Shown here: positions 49,012 to 59,100 of the stretch, one piece after another | Layout of the letters: each line of letters opens with the position of its first letter | Position numbering within the stretch: position 1 is the first letter of the stretch | NCBI GenBank assembly: GCA_945895375.1 | Contig: CAMDEE010000001.1 | Span: forward strand, 218,248 to 282,247 | Reading direction: 5' to 3' | Source of the DNA: Auritidibacter sp. Marseille-P8566 | GTDB lineage: Bacteria > Actinomycetota > Actinomycetes > Actinomycetales > Microbacteriaceae | Length of the DNA stretch: 64,000 bases | Position numbers and translations under genes: made by a program | The notes under the pieces: generated by a model | The model's database searches: none | Seen by the model: only the letters and a program-made list of their open reading frames with translations | Told to the model about the DNA's origin: nothing

Positions 49012-50435
49012 TCAGTAGTAGGAGCTGATCCATATCCACTGACGCTGTAGTAACGAACGTAATCAATGTCGAACATAGCCTTGCCGTAACCACTGGCAAT
49101 CTTGCCACCGTAGGTTCCACCCATAGCTAGGTTCAGAATCAAGTACATCTTCGGAGTTACTCCAGTTGCACTTGGGCCAAATGGCCAGTTAGCTAAACCA
49201 GTCTGAGTCTTCTTCAAAACAAATGTTGTCTTGCCATTGAAAGAGAAAGTAACTTCGTTTGGCAACCAAAGCATTCCATAGGTGTGGAATTCGTTTGACA
49301 AAGGAGCAGTGTGGTTATGACCACCACTCTTGTACTCGTGGAAGCCCAAGTTGTTTTGGTAGTGAGCAGCAGAAGTTGATCTCGTTGGGTTGTTTCCCGC
49401 GTATTCCATGATGTCCAACTCACCAGATCTTGGCCAAGGAACTGTTCCAATGTTGCTGCCTAGCGTCCAGAAGGCTGGCCAGGTTCCGCCACCAACAGGC
49501 ATCTTCATTTTTGCTTCGAAGTATCCGTAGGTGAAGTGCTTCTTGCCCTGAGTAGTGAACTTTCCAGAAGTCCAGTTTCTGTGGTTATGGATACAGTTAG
49601 GCTCTGCAAGTTTTGTTGATGCAGTGATAGTCATAATGCCGTTACCATCCTGCTTAATCGCACAAGCAGCGTACGACTGTGATTCTTTGTTACCCCAACC
49701 ACAACCCGGTGGCAGTCCACAACCATCACCGGTTTCGATAACCCAGTTGTCGGTTGATGGGCCTTCGCCAGCTGATCCATCAAATTCTTCTGACCAAAGT
49801 AGAGTCTTCTCCAGTGAGTCAATCGGGATTGTGATCGATACGTTTCGAGTTTCATTTGGAGCTGCAGCATACTGAGCGTCCCCAGGGCTACTTGCCACGA
49901 TAGTGCAGTCTCCAATCGCAATAGCCTTCAGATAGTTGCCGTTCACAATTTCACAAACAGTGGGTGTAGTTGTGCCGAAGAAGACGTCGCCACCAGCTGG
50001 AAGAGCAAAAAGTTTCTGATCAGCTTCACCGATCATCATGTCATCAGGTTGGCCAAAGAAGATTGAGTTCTCAAACATAAGAACTTTAGTCTTAGCTCTA
50101 ACTACGACTGCCGCTGATGCGCGAGTTCCCTTCATTCCATAAACACTGAATGCATAGGAAGTGTTTTGTCTAAGACCGGTGAAGCGGAAAGACTTTGCTG
50201 TTGCAGATGCAGTTTTTGTAATTTTCTGTGAACCAGCAGAAGCAACAATCTTGACGCCAGTGACTTTGCCTTTAGCAAAAGCAGTCCAAGTAAGAGTGGC
50301 TGTAGTAGGTGTAGTAACAACAGCTACCTTGGTTGGTTTAGAAACAGCAGTTACCGCACTTGCGTCTATACCAAGAATTCCGATGGTTAGAGCTGCAAGC
50401 AAAAGGGAAGCGGATGCTTTCTTAGTTGTTTTCAT
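49008..50435 (-). CDS. Secreted GH16-family beta-glucanase with N-terminal FN3-like domain
   Basis: Signal peptide; FN3-like ATLTWTAFAKGKVTGVKI; GH16 catalytic motif GELDIMEYAG (ExDxxE intact). Confidence 0.9.
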   Translation of the reverse strand: MKTTKKASASLLLAALTIGILGIDASAVTAVSKPTKVAVVTTPTTATLTWTAFAKGKVTGVKIVASAGSQKITKTASATAKSFRFTGLRQNTSYAFSVYGMKGTRASAAVVVRAKTKVLMFENSIFFGQPDDMMIGEADQKLFALPAGGDVFFGTTTPTVCEIVNGNYLKAIAIGDCTIVASSPGDAQYAAAPNETRNVSITIPIDSLEKTLLWSEEFDGSAGEGPSTDNWVIETGDGCGLPPGCGWGNKESQSYAACAIKQDGNGIMTITASTKLAEPNCIHNHRNWTSGKFTTQGKKHFTYGYFEAKMKMPVGGGTWPAFWTLGSNIGTVPWPRSGELDIMEYAGNNPTRSTSAAHYQNNLGFHEYKSGGHNHTAPLSNEFHTYGMLWLPNEVTFSFNGKTTFVLKKTQTGLANWPFGPSATGVTPKMYLILNLAMGGTYGGKIASGYGKAMFDIDYVRYYSVSGYGSAPTTD

Positions 50436-50651
50436 TTTCTATACCTAACTAGTGACCACGAGAAACTAAAAGTGTTTGACCTAAGTTCTGCACTAGATGG
50501 GGCGAATTCAGTGCGAAAAATGAGGTCCTTTGAAAGCAAAGCGTTTCGCACAAAACGCAAGGTTTATAGAAGTCTAACTGCATGAAAAGGGATATAAAGA
50601 GGACTATTGATCAATATTGGCTAAGGTTTTCAGCCTTCTATCAGATTGGTT

Positions 50652-51440
50652 CTAGCGCTTGAAGATGAACTTGAGCCAGGTCCCGAAGGTAAGGCCTTTG
50701 CCTATTTTCCTGAATCCAAAGGCTGCTCTGACCATGTAAGGCAGAGTCCTATTGCCCTTGAAGGCTCGATCAAAGATGAGCGCTCTAGCCTTACGGTCAC
50801 GTTCAGTTCCCCAGCCGCTACCTGAGCTATCGGTTGGGTGGGTAGCCAACACTATTGGCACAAAGTCACAGCGAACCCCAGCGACCACTAAATCGCAGAT
50901 AAAGATGTATTCATCTCCTAGATAAGTAGTCTCAGCACCAGCCCCAAAGTCTTCATCGAAAAGGACTCCAGCGTTTCTTACCTGCTCAAGGTTCACAATC
51001 ATCTCGTAGGTGGCAGCCTTGGCGCTGTTGATCTTGTTTAGAGATTCAACCTTCGAAGGGTAAGACTTTCTTAGCTTTCCTGTTTCATCTACTGCTTGAC
51101 CTAGAAGCAATCCAGCCCCAGTTCGCTCTAAGTAAGCAATCGCTTCTTCAAGACCTGCCTTGTTGAAGGTGATGTCATCGTCAGAAAACACAACGTATTT
51201 ACCCTTGGCGTTCTTCAATATCTGGTTACGTATCTTGGTAACCCCAATACCTGCGAAGGAAAGAAGTTCAACGTTATTGCCGGTAGGTGCTTTAGCTAGC
51301 TGTTCTGCTGCTGGTAATTCTTCGTTGCCACTTTGAACAGTGATTAGAACATCCCAGTCAGGATGGTTTGTTAGATCTGGTAATTGAATGTTAGACAAAC
51401 GGCTAGCAAGAGTGCTGTATCCGAAAGTTAGTGCGGGCAT
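50652..51440 (-). CDS. Glycosyltransferase (GT2-like)
   Basis: IRNQILKNAKGKYVVFSDDDITF; GAGAETTYLGDEYIF. Confidence 0.82.
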   Translation of the reverse strand: MPALTFGYSTLASRLSNIQLPDLTNHPDWDVLITVQSGNEELPAAEQLAKAPTGNNVELLSFAGIGVTKIRNQILKNAKGKYVVFSDDDITFNKAGLEEAIAYLERTGAGLLLGQAVDETGKLRKSYPSKVESLNKINSAKAATYEMIVNLEQVRNAGVLFDEDFGAGAETTYLGDEYIFICDLVVAGVRCDFVPIVLATHPTDSSGSGWGTERDRKARALIFDRAFKGNRTLPYMVRAAFGFRKIGKGLTFGTWLKFIFKR

Positions 51441-51446
51441 TAACGT

Positions 51447-52268
51447 TTAGCCCAGTTCGTCTTCATCATCGGTCTTTACAGGCTTACCCTTGTTGCCGTT
51501 CTCACTCAAAGTCTTTGCTCGAGCAAAGCGCATCAGAGATCCACTGGTTTGACCTAGGTTATTGTTCTGCATTCTGAAACCAAGGAAGAGCATGACAGCG
51601 TCGGCAGGACCAAGAGCACCTTGCAAGCTGAAAATCAGCAGTGCACTAAGTGAGATAACAAAAGCAGCATTCGCAACCAAAGTTCCCAGTTCAGCGGATT
51701 TGATTCGAGCAGCTACTTTGGCAAAAGCAGTAACCGGTTCTTTATTTCTCTGAGCTAGAGCAAAAGCTTCTTGGGTTGCTGTCTGCTTGATGAACATGTA
51801 TTTGATAATTACCATCGTGGTTAGGATCAACAAAACATTGACTAAACCTGACTGCCAATTCACAACAACGAAGAACGTTCCTAGAACAAGAATCTGAGTG
51901 AAGGTGTGTAGCAGGTTATTTGTTTCAAAGGTAAGAGCCCAGTCCCATGACTCACTCATCTTGCTTCTGGTACCTGGTCTTGAACTTAGTGCTTCGTTGA
52001 ATACCTTTACGCGGTAAGTCTTCTGCCAGTAGGTCGCAATGTGTGAAACACCAAACAAGCTTAGGAACATTACGAAGTTCACAACCAGAGTTTCAAACGG
52101 TAAATCCTTACCATCCAAAATCAAGTTGCTGAAGATACGAATTACAAATAGTTGCGATAGCGGAACGATAGTTGCAATAGCAGCAAGACCGATAGCCTGC
52201 TTACGATGCTTTCCCTTAGGAAATAGCGCAAGAAAAGTCTTGAGGACTATGCGCACTAAATAAAACAT
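51447..52268 (-). CDS. Membrane protein resembling an ABC-exporter transmembrane domain without an ATPase
   Basis: ~6 TM; ABC-exporter-like pattern; no Walker A/B. Adjacent to GTs. Confidence 0.6.
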   Translation of the reverse strand: MFYLVRIVLKTFLALFPKGKHRKQAIGLAAIATIVPLSQLFVIRIFSNLILDGKDLPFETLVVNFVMFLSLFGVSHIATYWQKTYRVKVFNEALSSRPGTRSKMSESWDWALTFETNNLLHTFTQILVLGTFFVVVNWQSGLVNVLLILTTMVIIKYMFIKQTATQEAFALAQRNKEPVTAFAKVAARIKSAELGTLVANAAFVISLSALLIFSLQGALGPADAVMLFLGFRMQNNNLGQTSGSLMRFARAKTLSENGNKGKPVKTDDEDELG

Positions 52269-52295
52269 TTATTTCCTTCGCTTAACACTTCTGGT

Positions 52296-54041
52296 CTAAA
52301 GGTAACTTAGACCCTTAACAATTGCTGCTTCAACTTCGTCTAACTTTTCAGAAGAAATCTTGTGATCTGTGGTGATATTCTCAAAATCAATCTTTTGGAA
52401 GTCCAAACCAACAGGAATCGGGTTTATAGAAGCAAGGCCAACCCCCTGAGCGTAGTCACCATACTTGATGCCGTTACCGTGCACTGAATCTTCGAAGCCT
52501 TCGAAAGTGACCAGCGCACAAGGAATGCCGTATGACTGGCAAGTAATAAAGATATGCATTGCAGAGGTAACAACTCTGTCGTAGGTGTTAAGTGTTTCCA
52601 CCAATACCTTGATGTCATCTGGGTGTGACATGAAGATATCTAGCTCATCCATGTTTGGATCTAGGGTTAGTGGAATTGGCTTGTGAGTGAAGTGACGAAC
52701 AAGAGCAACGCGACCATTGGTCTTGTTTCTTTCGACTGGGAAAATTCTTGAGATTAGAACGCCAGGGTCACCGAAGCTTTCAACTGTTGGGCCGCCTGAT
52801 TCTTTAACAACGCGAGCGGTAACCGGACCTCTGACAGAAACATACCTAGCGCTCTTAGCAAGAGTTAGTTCATCGGTTGAGATACCGGTCCCAACAACAA
52901 CTGAGTTTGGCTTAATGAATCTACCAATAGAGCCAAGACCAATCATGTGATCTTTGATTGCTAAGCGAACCGGAGACTGGAAGATAACTTTTTTGTCTGT
53001 GTAGTGGCTAACAATCAGTGGTGAAAGCCAGTCACCAAAGTTACCTGGGAATGGCTTAGCCCACCATGCAAGGTTGATGGCAGAACTAGATGGCTTACTT
53101 GCATAGTGCAAGAAACTGATCGATGCTGAAACAGAGTTCATCTCTGCCTGAGTAAGAAGATATTTCTCTTCAAACAGGTTCTTCATCTCGTTGAACTTTT
53201 CAACCTGCCCAGCTTGAGCAGCTAACTGAAGGTCATCAGAGATCTTCTTACGCTTCTGGAACTCAGGGTTTGAGGTGACAGCTGTTAGCTTGCCGGTGAT
53301 ACCTAGGGTGTCTGCAAGTAGACGAATGCGGTTAGAAGTTCTTGGAGGTAACTTGCGTTCAATCTTCTTAGCAAGGTTTAGTGCCTTCTTGCGAAGACCA
53401 GAGTTGTTGGCTTTGTGCTGTTCCACTTTGCCCTTGAAGTCTTCAACGTTTCCGCTGGCACCAAACTTGAAGAACGCATTTCTTGAAGCATCGCTTGTGG
53501 TTCCCATGCCAACAACAGCATTAGAAGGAATGATTTGGAAAGTCATGTTGTCGCAGTTAGCTTTCCAAGCTTCTTCCATGAAGTAATCATCGGTTGCTTT
53601 GATTGTTGAGACTTTTTCTAGGTCAGCCGCTTCTTGAATCATCTTGCGAGCAAGAGGGGTTGTGTTAACACCCCAGAATGAAGGCTCCCAGAATCTTGAA
53701 CGTCTTTCATAACCAATGGTTAGTGGGGAAGAGTAACCTCTTTGGAAACCTACGATGTCTGCTGAAGTATTAAAGATGTAATCAGGTAGCTCCAAGATCA
53801 TGCAGTCAACATCCATCCAGAAGACTTTCTTATCTGGATTAGCTGCACAAACTTCAGCTAGGAAAGGAACTTTCTTACGGCAGATGTCTGCCCAGTCCTC
53901 TCCCTCTTTCTTTTCAATCTCACGAAGCACATACTCAACACCTAGCTCTTCAAGGTTCTTAGCTAGACGTTCACCGTGAGCACGGTAGTAATCATCGGCT
54001 GTGTAAAAAGAGCAGACAACTACATTCAGGTTTGAAGCCAT
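52296..54041 (-). CDS. Two-domain glycosyltransferase-like/polysaccharide pyruvyl transferase fusion
   Basis: N-term VFWMDVDCMIL (DxD-like); C-term PGNFGDWLSPLIVSHY...GTGISTDE...SVRGPVTARVV...GDPGVLI typical of pyruvyl transferases. Confidence 0.78.
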   Translation of the reverse strand: MASNLNVVVCSFYTADDYYRAHGERLAKNLEELGVEYVLREIEKKEGEDWADICRKKVPFLAEVCAANPDKKVFWMDVDCMILELPDYIFNTSADIVGFQRGYSSPLTIGYERRSRFWEPSFWGVNTTPLARKMIQEAADLEKVSTIKATDDYFMEEAWKANCDNMTFQIIPSNAVVGMGTTSDASRNAFFKFGASGNVEDFKGKVEQHKANNSGLRKKALNLAKKIERKLPPRTSNRIRLLADTLGITGKLTAVTSNPEFQKRKKISDDLQLAAQAGQVEKFNEMKNLFEEKYLLTQAEMNSVSASISFLHYASKPSSSAINLAWWAKPFPGNFGDWLSPLIVSHYTDKKVIFQSPVRLAIKDHMIGLGSIGRFIKPNSVVVGTGISTDELTLAKSARYVSVRGPVTARVVKESGGPTVESFGDPGVLISRIFPVERNKTNGRVALVRHFTHKPIPLTLDPNMDELDIFMSHPDDIKVLVETLNTYDRVVTSAMHIFITCQSYGIPCALVTFEGFEDSVHGNGIKYGDYAQGVGLASINPIPVGLDFQKIDFENITTDHKISSEKLDEVEAAIVKGLSYL

Positions 54042-54061
54042 TAAAGATTTCCTTGCTTACT

Positions 54062-54955
54062 TTAGATTTCGTTGTTGAACTCGTGGAGCCAAGTGCGTAG
54101 GTCTTGTCCAATGTCTTCACGATCAACACCTAGACGAAGAGTTGCCTTGATGAAGTCCAGCTTGTCACCAGTGTCATAACGTCTTCCCTTGAAGACGACT
54201 CCTAGAACACCACCTGCTCGCTCTGGGTTCTGTGCTGCAGTCATTAGAGCATCAGTCAGTTGAATCTCGCCACCACGACCCGGTTCAGTTTCTTCAAGGA
54301 TTTCAAAAATCTCTGGACGTAGAACGTATCTACCAATCACAGCAAGGTTTGATGGTGCTTCATCGTTCTTCGGCTTTTCAACAAGTCCGGTAATTCGAAC
54401 AACACCGTCTTCAACTTCACCATCGGTAACAGCACAACCATATAGATGTATTTGCGATGGATCTACTTCCATCAGAGCAACAACGTTCTCACCAGTTGAC
54501 TCATGAACTTCAAGCATCCTAGAAAGTAAGACATCTCTCGAATCCATGACGTCATCACCTAGAAGCAATGCGAAAGAGTGATCAGCAATGTGCGCTTTTC
54601 CTCTTAGCACTGCGTGACCTAGACCTCTAGGGTCTCCCTGTCTTACATAGTGAATGTTTGCAAGTTCTGAAGAAGCCATAACTTTGGCTAGACGATCCTT
54701 GTCACCTTTTAGTTCAAGGTTCATTTCAAGTTCGGCTACGCGGTCAAAGTGGTTCTCCAGAGCGTTCTTGTTTCGACCTGTGATCATTAAGATATCTTGT
54801 AGCCCTGCTTCAACAGCTTCCTCAACTACATATTGAATGACTGGCTTATCAATCAGCGGCAACATCTCTTTAGGCATGGCCTTAGTTGCAGGTAGGAAAC
54901 GAGTACCTAATCCGGCTACCGGAATAACGGCTTTAGTTACTTTGAATTTTGACAT
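54062..54955 (-). CDS. galU: UTP--glucose-1-phosphate uridylyltransferase
   Basis: KAVIPVAGLGTRFLPATKAMPKEMLPL. Confidence 0.95.
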   Translation of the reverse strand: MSKFKVTKAVIPVAGLGTRFLPATKAMPKEMLPLIDKPVIQYVVEEAVEAGLQDILMITGRNKNALENHFDRVAELEMNLELKGDKDRLAKVMASSELANIHYVRQGDPRGLGHAVLRGKAHIADHSFALLLGDDVMDSRDVLLSRMLEVHESTGENVVALMEVDPSQIHLYGCAVTDGEVEDGVVRITGLVEKPKNDEAPSNLAVIGRYVLRPEIFEILEETEPGRGGEIQLTDALMTAAQNPERAGGVLGVVFKGRRYDTGDKLDFIKATLRLGVDREDIGQDLRTWLHEFNNEI

Positions 54956-54994
54956 GGGGATATTTGTTCCAATCGGTTCATGACAAGTCTAGTT

Positions 54995-56149
54995 TCAACG
55001 CCTAAAGAACAGACCCGCAATAAAACCAGATCCCCAACTAAAGTGCATCGCAGGCAAAGCCACCATTAGAGCCAACTTTGCCTTCAAACCAAGAGATAAA
55101 GAGGAGACGCTAAGCAAAAGCACCCCGGTTAGGTATGCAATAAGAGGTATGAGCCCCAAAGTACCTAAAACTCCTGTAATTGTGCCTATCAATCCTGCAG
55201 TTACCCCCAAAACCAATACCGGCGGAGCAAAATACCTCAGATTTGCCCTATTTATATGCGCTTTGGTCAATTGAGCTCGCCAAGCCCCAGTATCGAAGAA
55301 CTGTCTAGTCAATTTACGTATTGAGCTTCTTGGGTAGTAAGTAACCTCGAGACGAGGATCAAACCAAACTTGTTCCCCAGACTCCCTAATTCTTAGGTTT
55401 AACTCCCAGTCCTGGCCTCGGATCATCTTTTCGTCAAAACCACCCAGTTTTTCAAGGATTTCCTTGCGGAATACCCCTAAATAGACCGAATCACTGGGTC
55501 CAGCTGATCCACCCACGTGATAAGCACCTCCACCTAGACCAAACCTGCTTCCGTAAGCCCAGGCAACTGCCTGTTGAAAAGGGGTCTCGCCTAGGGCTTT
55601 CATTACTCCACCAACATTGGCAGCCCCAGTTTCATTCAGAATCTGGAGGGCAAGGCTTGTGTAGTAGGGGGAAAGTTGGCTGTGAGCATCAACTCGGACA
55701 ATTACATCGTTTTTGGCAGCTTTGATTGCCAGATTCAGTCCGGCAGGGGTCTTACCCGTTGGATTGGAGACAATTGTGACTGGATATTCAAGTTTTAGGG
55801 CTTCAGCGACCTCTTTTGTTCCATCAGTGGAGGGGCCAATAGCCAAAATGACCTCAATTTGTCCTTTTTCAACGCCTTTTTGTTCAAAAATACTTGAAAC
55901 CGCTGTGCGCAGGTGCTTTTCCTCGTTAAGGACAGGCATAACGAATGATATTGAGGTCAGGGGCTGCTTTGGGCTCACACATAAACCATACCCAATTAGA
56001 TCTTCTTCCAAGGCCTCGGCTAGGGCCAGAAAAGCTGTGTTTGGGTCAAATTCGCTTATGCGAAGTCCGGTTACACAAAGATTACGTTTTTGGACCAATC
56101 TGGCTAATTTGTTGGATTTACCTATAAAAAGTGTTGACAACAGTGGCAT
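54995..56149 (-). CDS. Glycosyltransferase family 2 (ExoA-like)
   Basis: ISFVMPVLNEEKHLRTAVSSIFEQ, VRVDAHSQLSPYY, MIRGQDWELNLRIRESG; C-terminal TMs. Confidence 0.86.
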   Translation of the reverse strand: MPLLSTLFIGKSNKLARLVQKRNLCVTGLRISEFDPNTAFLALAEALEEDLIGYGLCVSPKQPLTSISFVMPVLNEEKHLRTAVSSIFEQKGVEKGQIEVILAIGPSTDGTKEVAEALKLEYPVTIVSNPTGKTPAGLNLAIKAAKNDVIVRVDAHSQLSPYYTSLALQILNETGAANVGGVMKALGETPFQQAVAWAYGSRFGLGGGAYHVGGSAGPSDSVYLGVFRKEILEKLGGFDEKMIRGQDWELNLRIRESGEQVWFDPRLEVTYYPRSSIRKLTRQFFDTGAWRAQLTKAHINRANLRYFAPPVLVLGVTAGLIGTITGVLGTLGLIPLIAYLTGVLLLSVSSLSLGLKAKLALMVALPAMHFSWGSGFIAGLFFRR

Positions 56150-56199
56150 ACTGTAAATCTAGTTTTATCCTGTTTTAGGACTCCTGAGAGGGGAGAGCC

Positions 56200-59100
56200 T
56201 TGAGCTTATCAATTAACCGCGTACGTGGCTTCGTTGCAATTCTCGCTGCCGTCGTACTATTCATTCTTCCAATCCAGGCGACTGCAGCTAATGCAAACAC
56301 TGGTACAGATACATCGCTGTCTGTATTTACTGTCAATGGTGTGGCGGTGGTCGACAAACAAACTGTTCCAGTTCTAGCTGGTGTGTTTGAAGTTGATGTA
56401 GTCGCTACTCCTACTGATCCAACTGCCACTCGAACTATCGATGGCAATGTTGGTTTGGCTCCTGGTGACAACCCTCTCGTTGTAGTTGTCACTGCAGGTG
56501 ATGGTCTTACTAAGCAAACATACGAAATTAACTTGGACGTTGCTAATAGCCCAAACGACACTGGTGCAACAATCACAATTGATGGCACCGAGTTTGTTGA
56601 AGGAACAATCGAACTTCCTGCATTAACCACATCTGTCGAAGTTGGCGTTGTTACTCGTGATGAGAGTGCAACATTTGAAGTCACCGGTGGAACAGATCTT
56701 AACCCTGGTCTAAACGTCATCACTGTTGAAGTAACAGCCGTTGATGGAACTATTGCCACTTACACAATTAATGTGAACGTTGCACTGAACACAGACACCT
56801 CTCTATCTACGTTCACTGTTAACGGCATCGATGTAATCGATGGTGAAGTTGTAGAACTTCCTACAGGCACTGAGTCTGTTGAAGTTGAAGCAATTGCAAC
56901 TGATGCTGATGCAGATTTTGTTGTTACAGGAGCAACAGATCTAGTAACTGGTCAGAACGAACTAAAGGTAACTGTTACTGCCGCTGATGGCGTAACTGTT
57001 GAAGAGATCACCGTCATTCTTGACGTACTAGTAAGCAACGACACAAGCCTTGCTGTGTTTGAAGTCAACGGAGAAGCCGTTGAGGATCAGTCAGAAGTAA
57101 TGCTTGAGCCACTAGTAAATGAAGTTGAAGTCATTGTTGAAACAACTGACATAGACGCTACTTACGAGATCACAGGCGACACCAACCTAGAGCCTGGTCT
57201 AAACATTTTGACCGTTACTGTGACAGCTGCAGACGGAACAACCGCTGACTACAACGTAACTTTGAACGTTGCATTCAACACCGACACAAGCTTGATTTCA
57301 GTTCTAGTCAACGGTGTTGACACTGCTGTTGGAGAAGTTGTTGAACTTGCTCCATACACAGAATCAGTTGACGTGGATGTTCAGACATCTGACCCTGAGG
57401 CAAACATTGAAATCTCTGGTGATGCAGATCTAGCACCTGGCGACAACCTACTTTTGATCACCGTTACCGCTGCTGATGGCGAGACCGTTGAAGAGTTCGA
57501 AATCACTCTGAATGTTCTATTCAACAACGACACATCGCTATCTTCATTCAAGGTAAACGGAGCAGATGTTGAAGATGGTTCAGTAATCGATCTTCCGGCT
57601 TTCACAAGCTCAGTTGATGTTGTTGCTTTGACAACTGATTCAGAAGCAACTGTTGTTATCGATGGTGACACTGAACTTGTTGCTGGCGAGAACACTCTTA
57701 CAGTTACAGTTACTGCAGCTGATGACAGCACACTTGAGTACTACGTTACTTTGAACGTTGCGTTCAACGATGATGCAACTGTCAAGCAGATCACCATCAA
57801 CGATGTTGCAGTTACACCAGGTTCTGTAATCAACCTTGAGTACCTAACAGAAACTGTTGATGTTGCTGTTGAGACAACAGATGCTGAAGCTACTGTTTCA
57901 ATCTCAGGTGACACTGACCTAGTTTCTGGTGAGAACGAATTGGTTGTAACCGTTATTGCGGCTGATGAAACAACCAGCATCGACTACATCTTTACTCTTG
58001 TAGTTGCACTAAGCAACGAAACTGCTTTGAGTGTCTTCCAGGTAAATGGGGCAGATGTTGAAGATGGTGCAGTAATCGATCTTGAGGCTGGAACTACTTC
58101 AGTCGAAGTTATTGCTGAAACTTTGGATGCAGACGCAACCTTCGTTGTCTCTGGAGACCAGGACCTAGTAACCGGAAGCAATGACTTGATTGTGACCGTT
58201 ACAGCTGCTGATGAGCAGAGCTTCTACGAGTATCTAGTTACTCTGGTTGTTGCTCCAGGCACCAACACTGACCTAGCAACCTTGACCGTAAATGGCACCG
58301 AGGTCTTCTACGGTGATGAAGTTGAACTTGAAGCCGGTACTACCGATGTTGAGGTTGAGGTTGAAACTCAAGACCCAGACGCTACATTCTCAGTGGAAGG
58401 TGACTCAGGTCTAGTTCCTGGAGATAACTTCCTAGTTGTAACAGTTCTTGCTGCTGATGGCGAGACCTCTTCTGAGTACGTAGTAATCCTGAAGGTTCTT
58501 TACGGAATTGACACCTCAATTGCTTCTCTTCTAATTGACGGCAACGAGGCATCTCCGGATGACGTAGTTGATCTAGCCGAAGACACCACCGAGGTTGAGG
58601 TTCAGGTAGAGACAACTGACCCAGACGCTACTTTCGAAGTATTTGGTGACAACGAACTTGTTGTTGGCGAGAACGAACTAACCATTACGGTTCTAGCTGC
58701 CGATGGTGAAACATTCGAAGACTTCATCGTTATCTTGGTTGTTCCAGCAAGCACAAACACTGAGCTAGCTGTGTTCAAGATCAATGGAACAGATGTTGCT
58801 GATGGAGACACTTTCGAAACTGAACCAGCTGTAACTTCTGTTGAGCTAACAATTGAGCCACAGAGAATCGAATCAACATTTGAAGTTGCTGGTGGAACTG
58901 ACCTTGTTGCTGGTGAGAACGAGCTAACCGTTACCGTAACAGCTCCAGATGGTGAAACCACTGCTGAGTACAAGGTAATCATCCTTGTTCCTTCAAGCGA
59001 CAGCTCAGTAACTGGAATCTTCGTAGACGGCTTGCTAACTGCCGCTGGTGACATTGTTACCGTGGACAAGGAAGCAACTTCAGTTGACGTTTCAGTTGAG

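Noticed and set aside
56116-56175. TTGACA at the 54995-56149/56200 divergent gap as a defined promoter
   Set aside because: A -35-like TTGACA is visible but no convincing -10 at 16-18 nt; left uncalled.
56175-56759. Minus-strand ORF of 194 aa overlapping the repeat-gene start
   Set aside because: Antisense to the signal peptide and first repeats; Ser/Thr/Val-rich translation is a shadow of the plus-strand gene.
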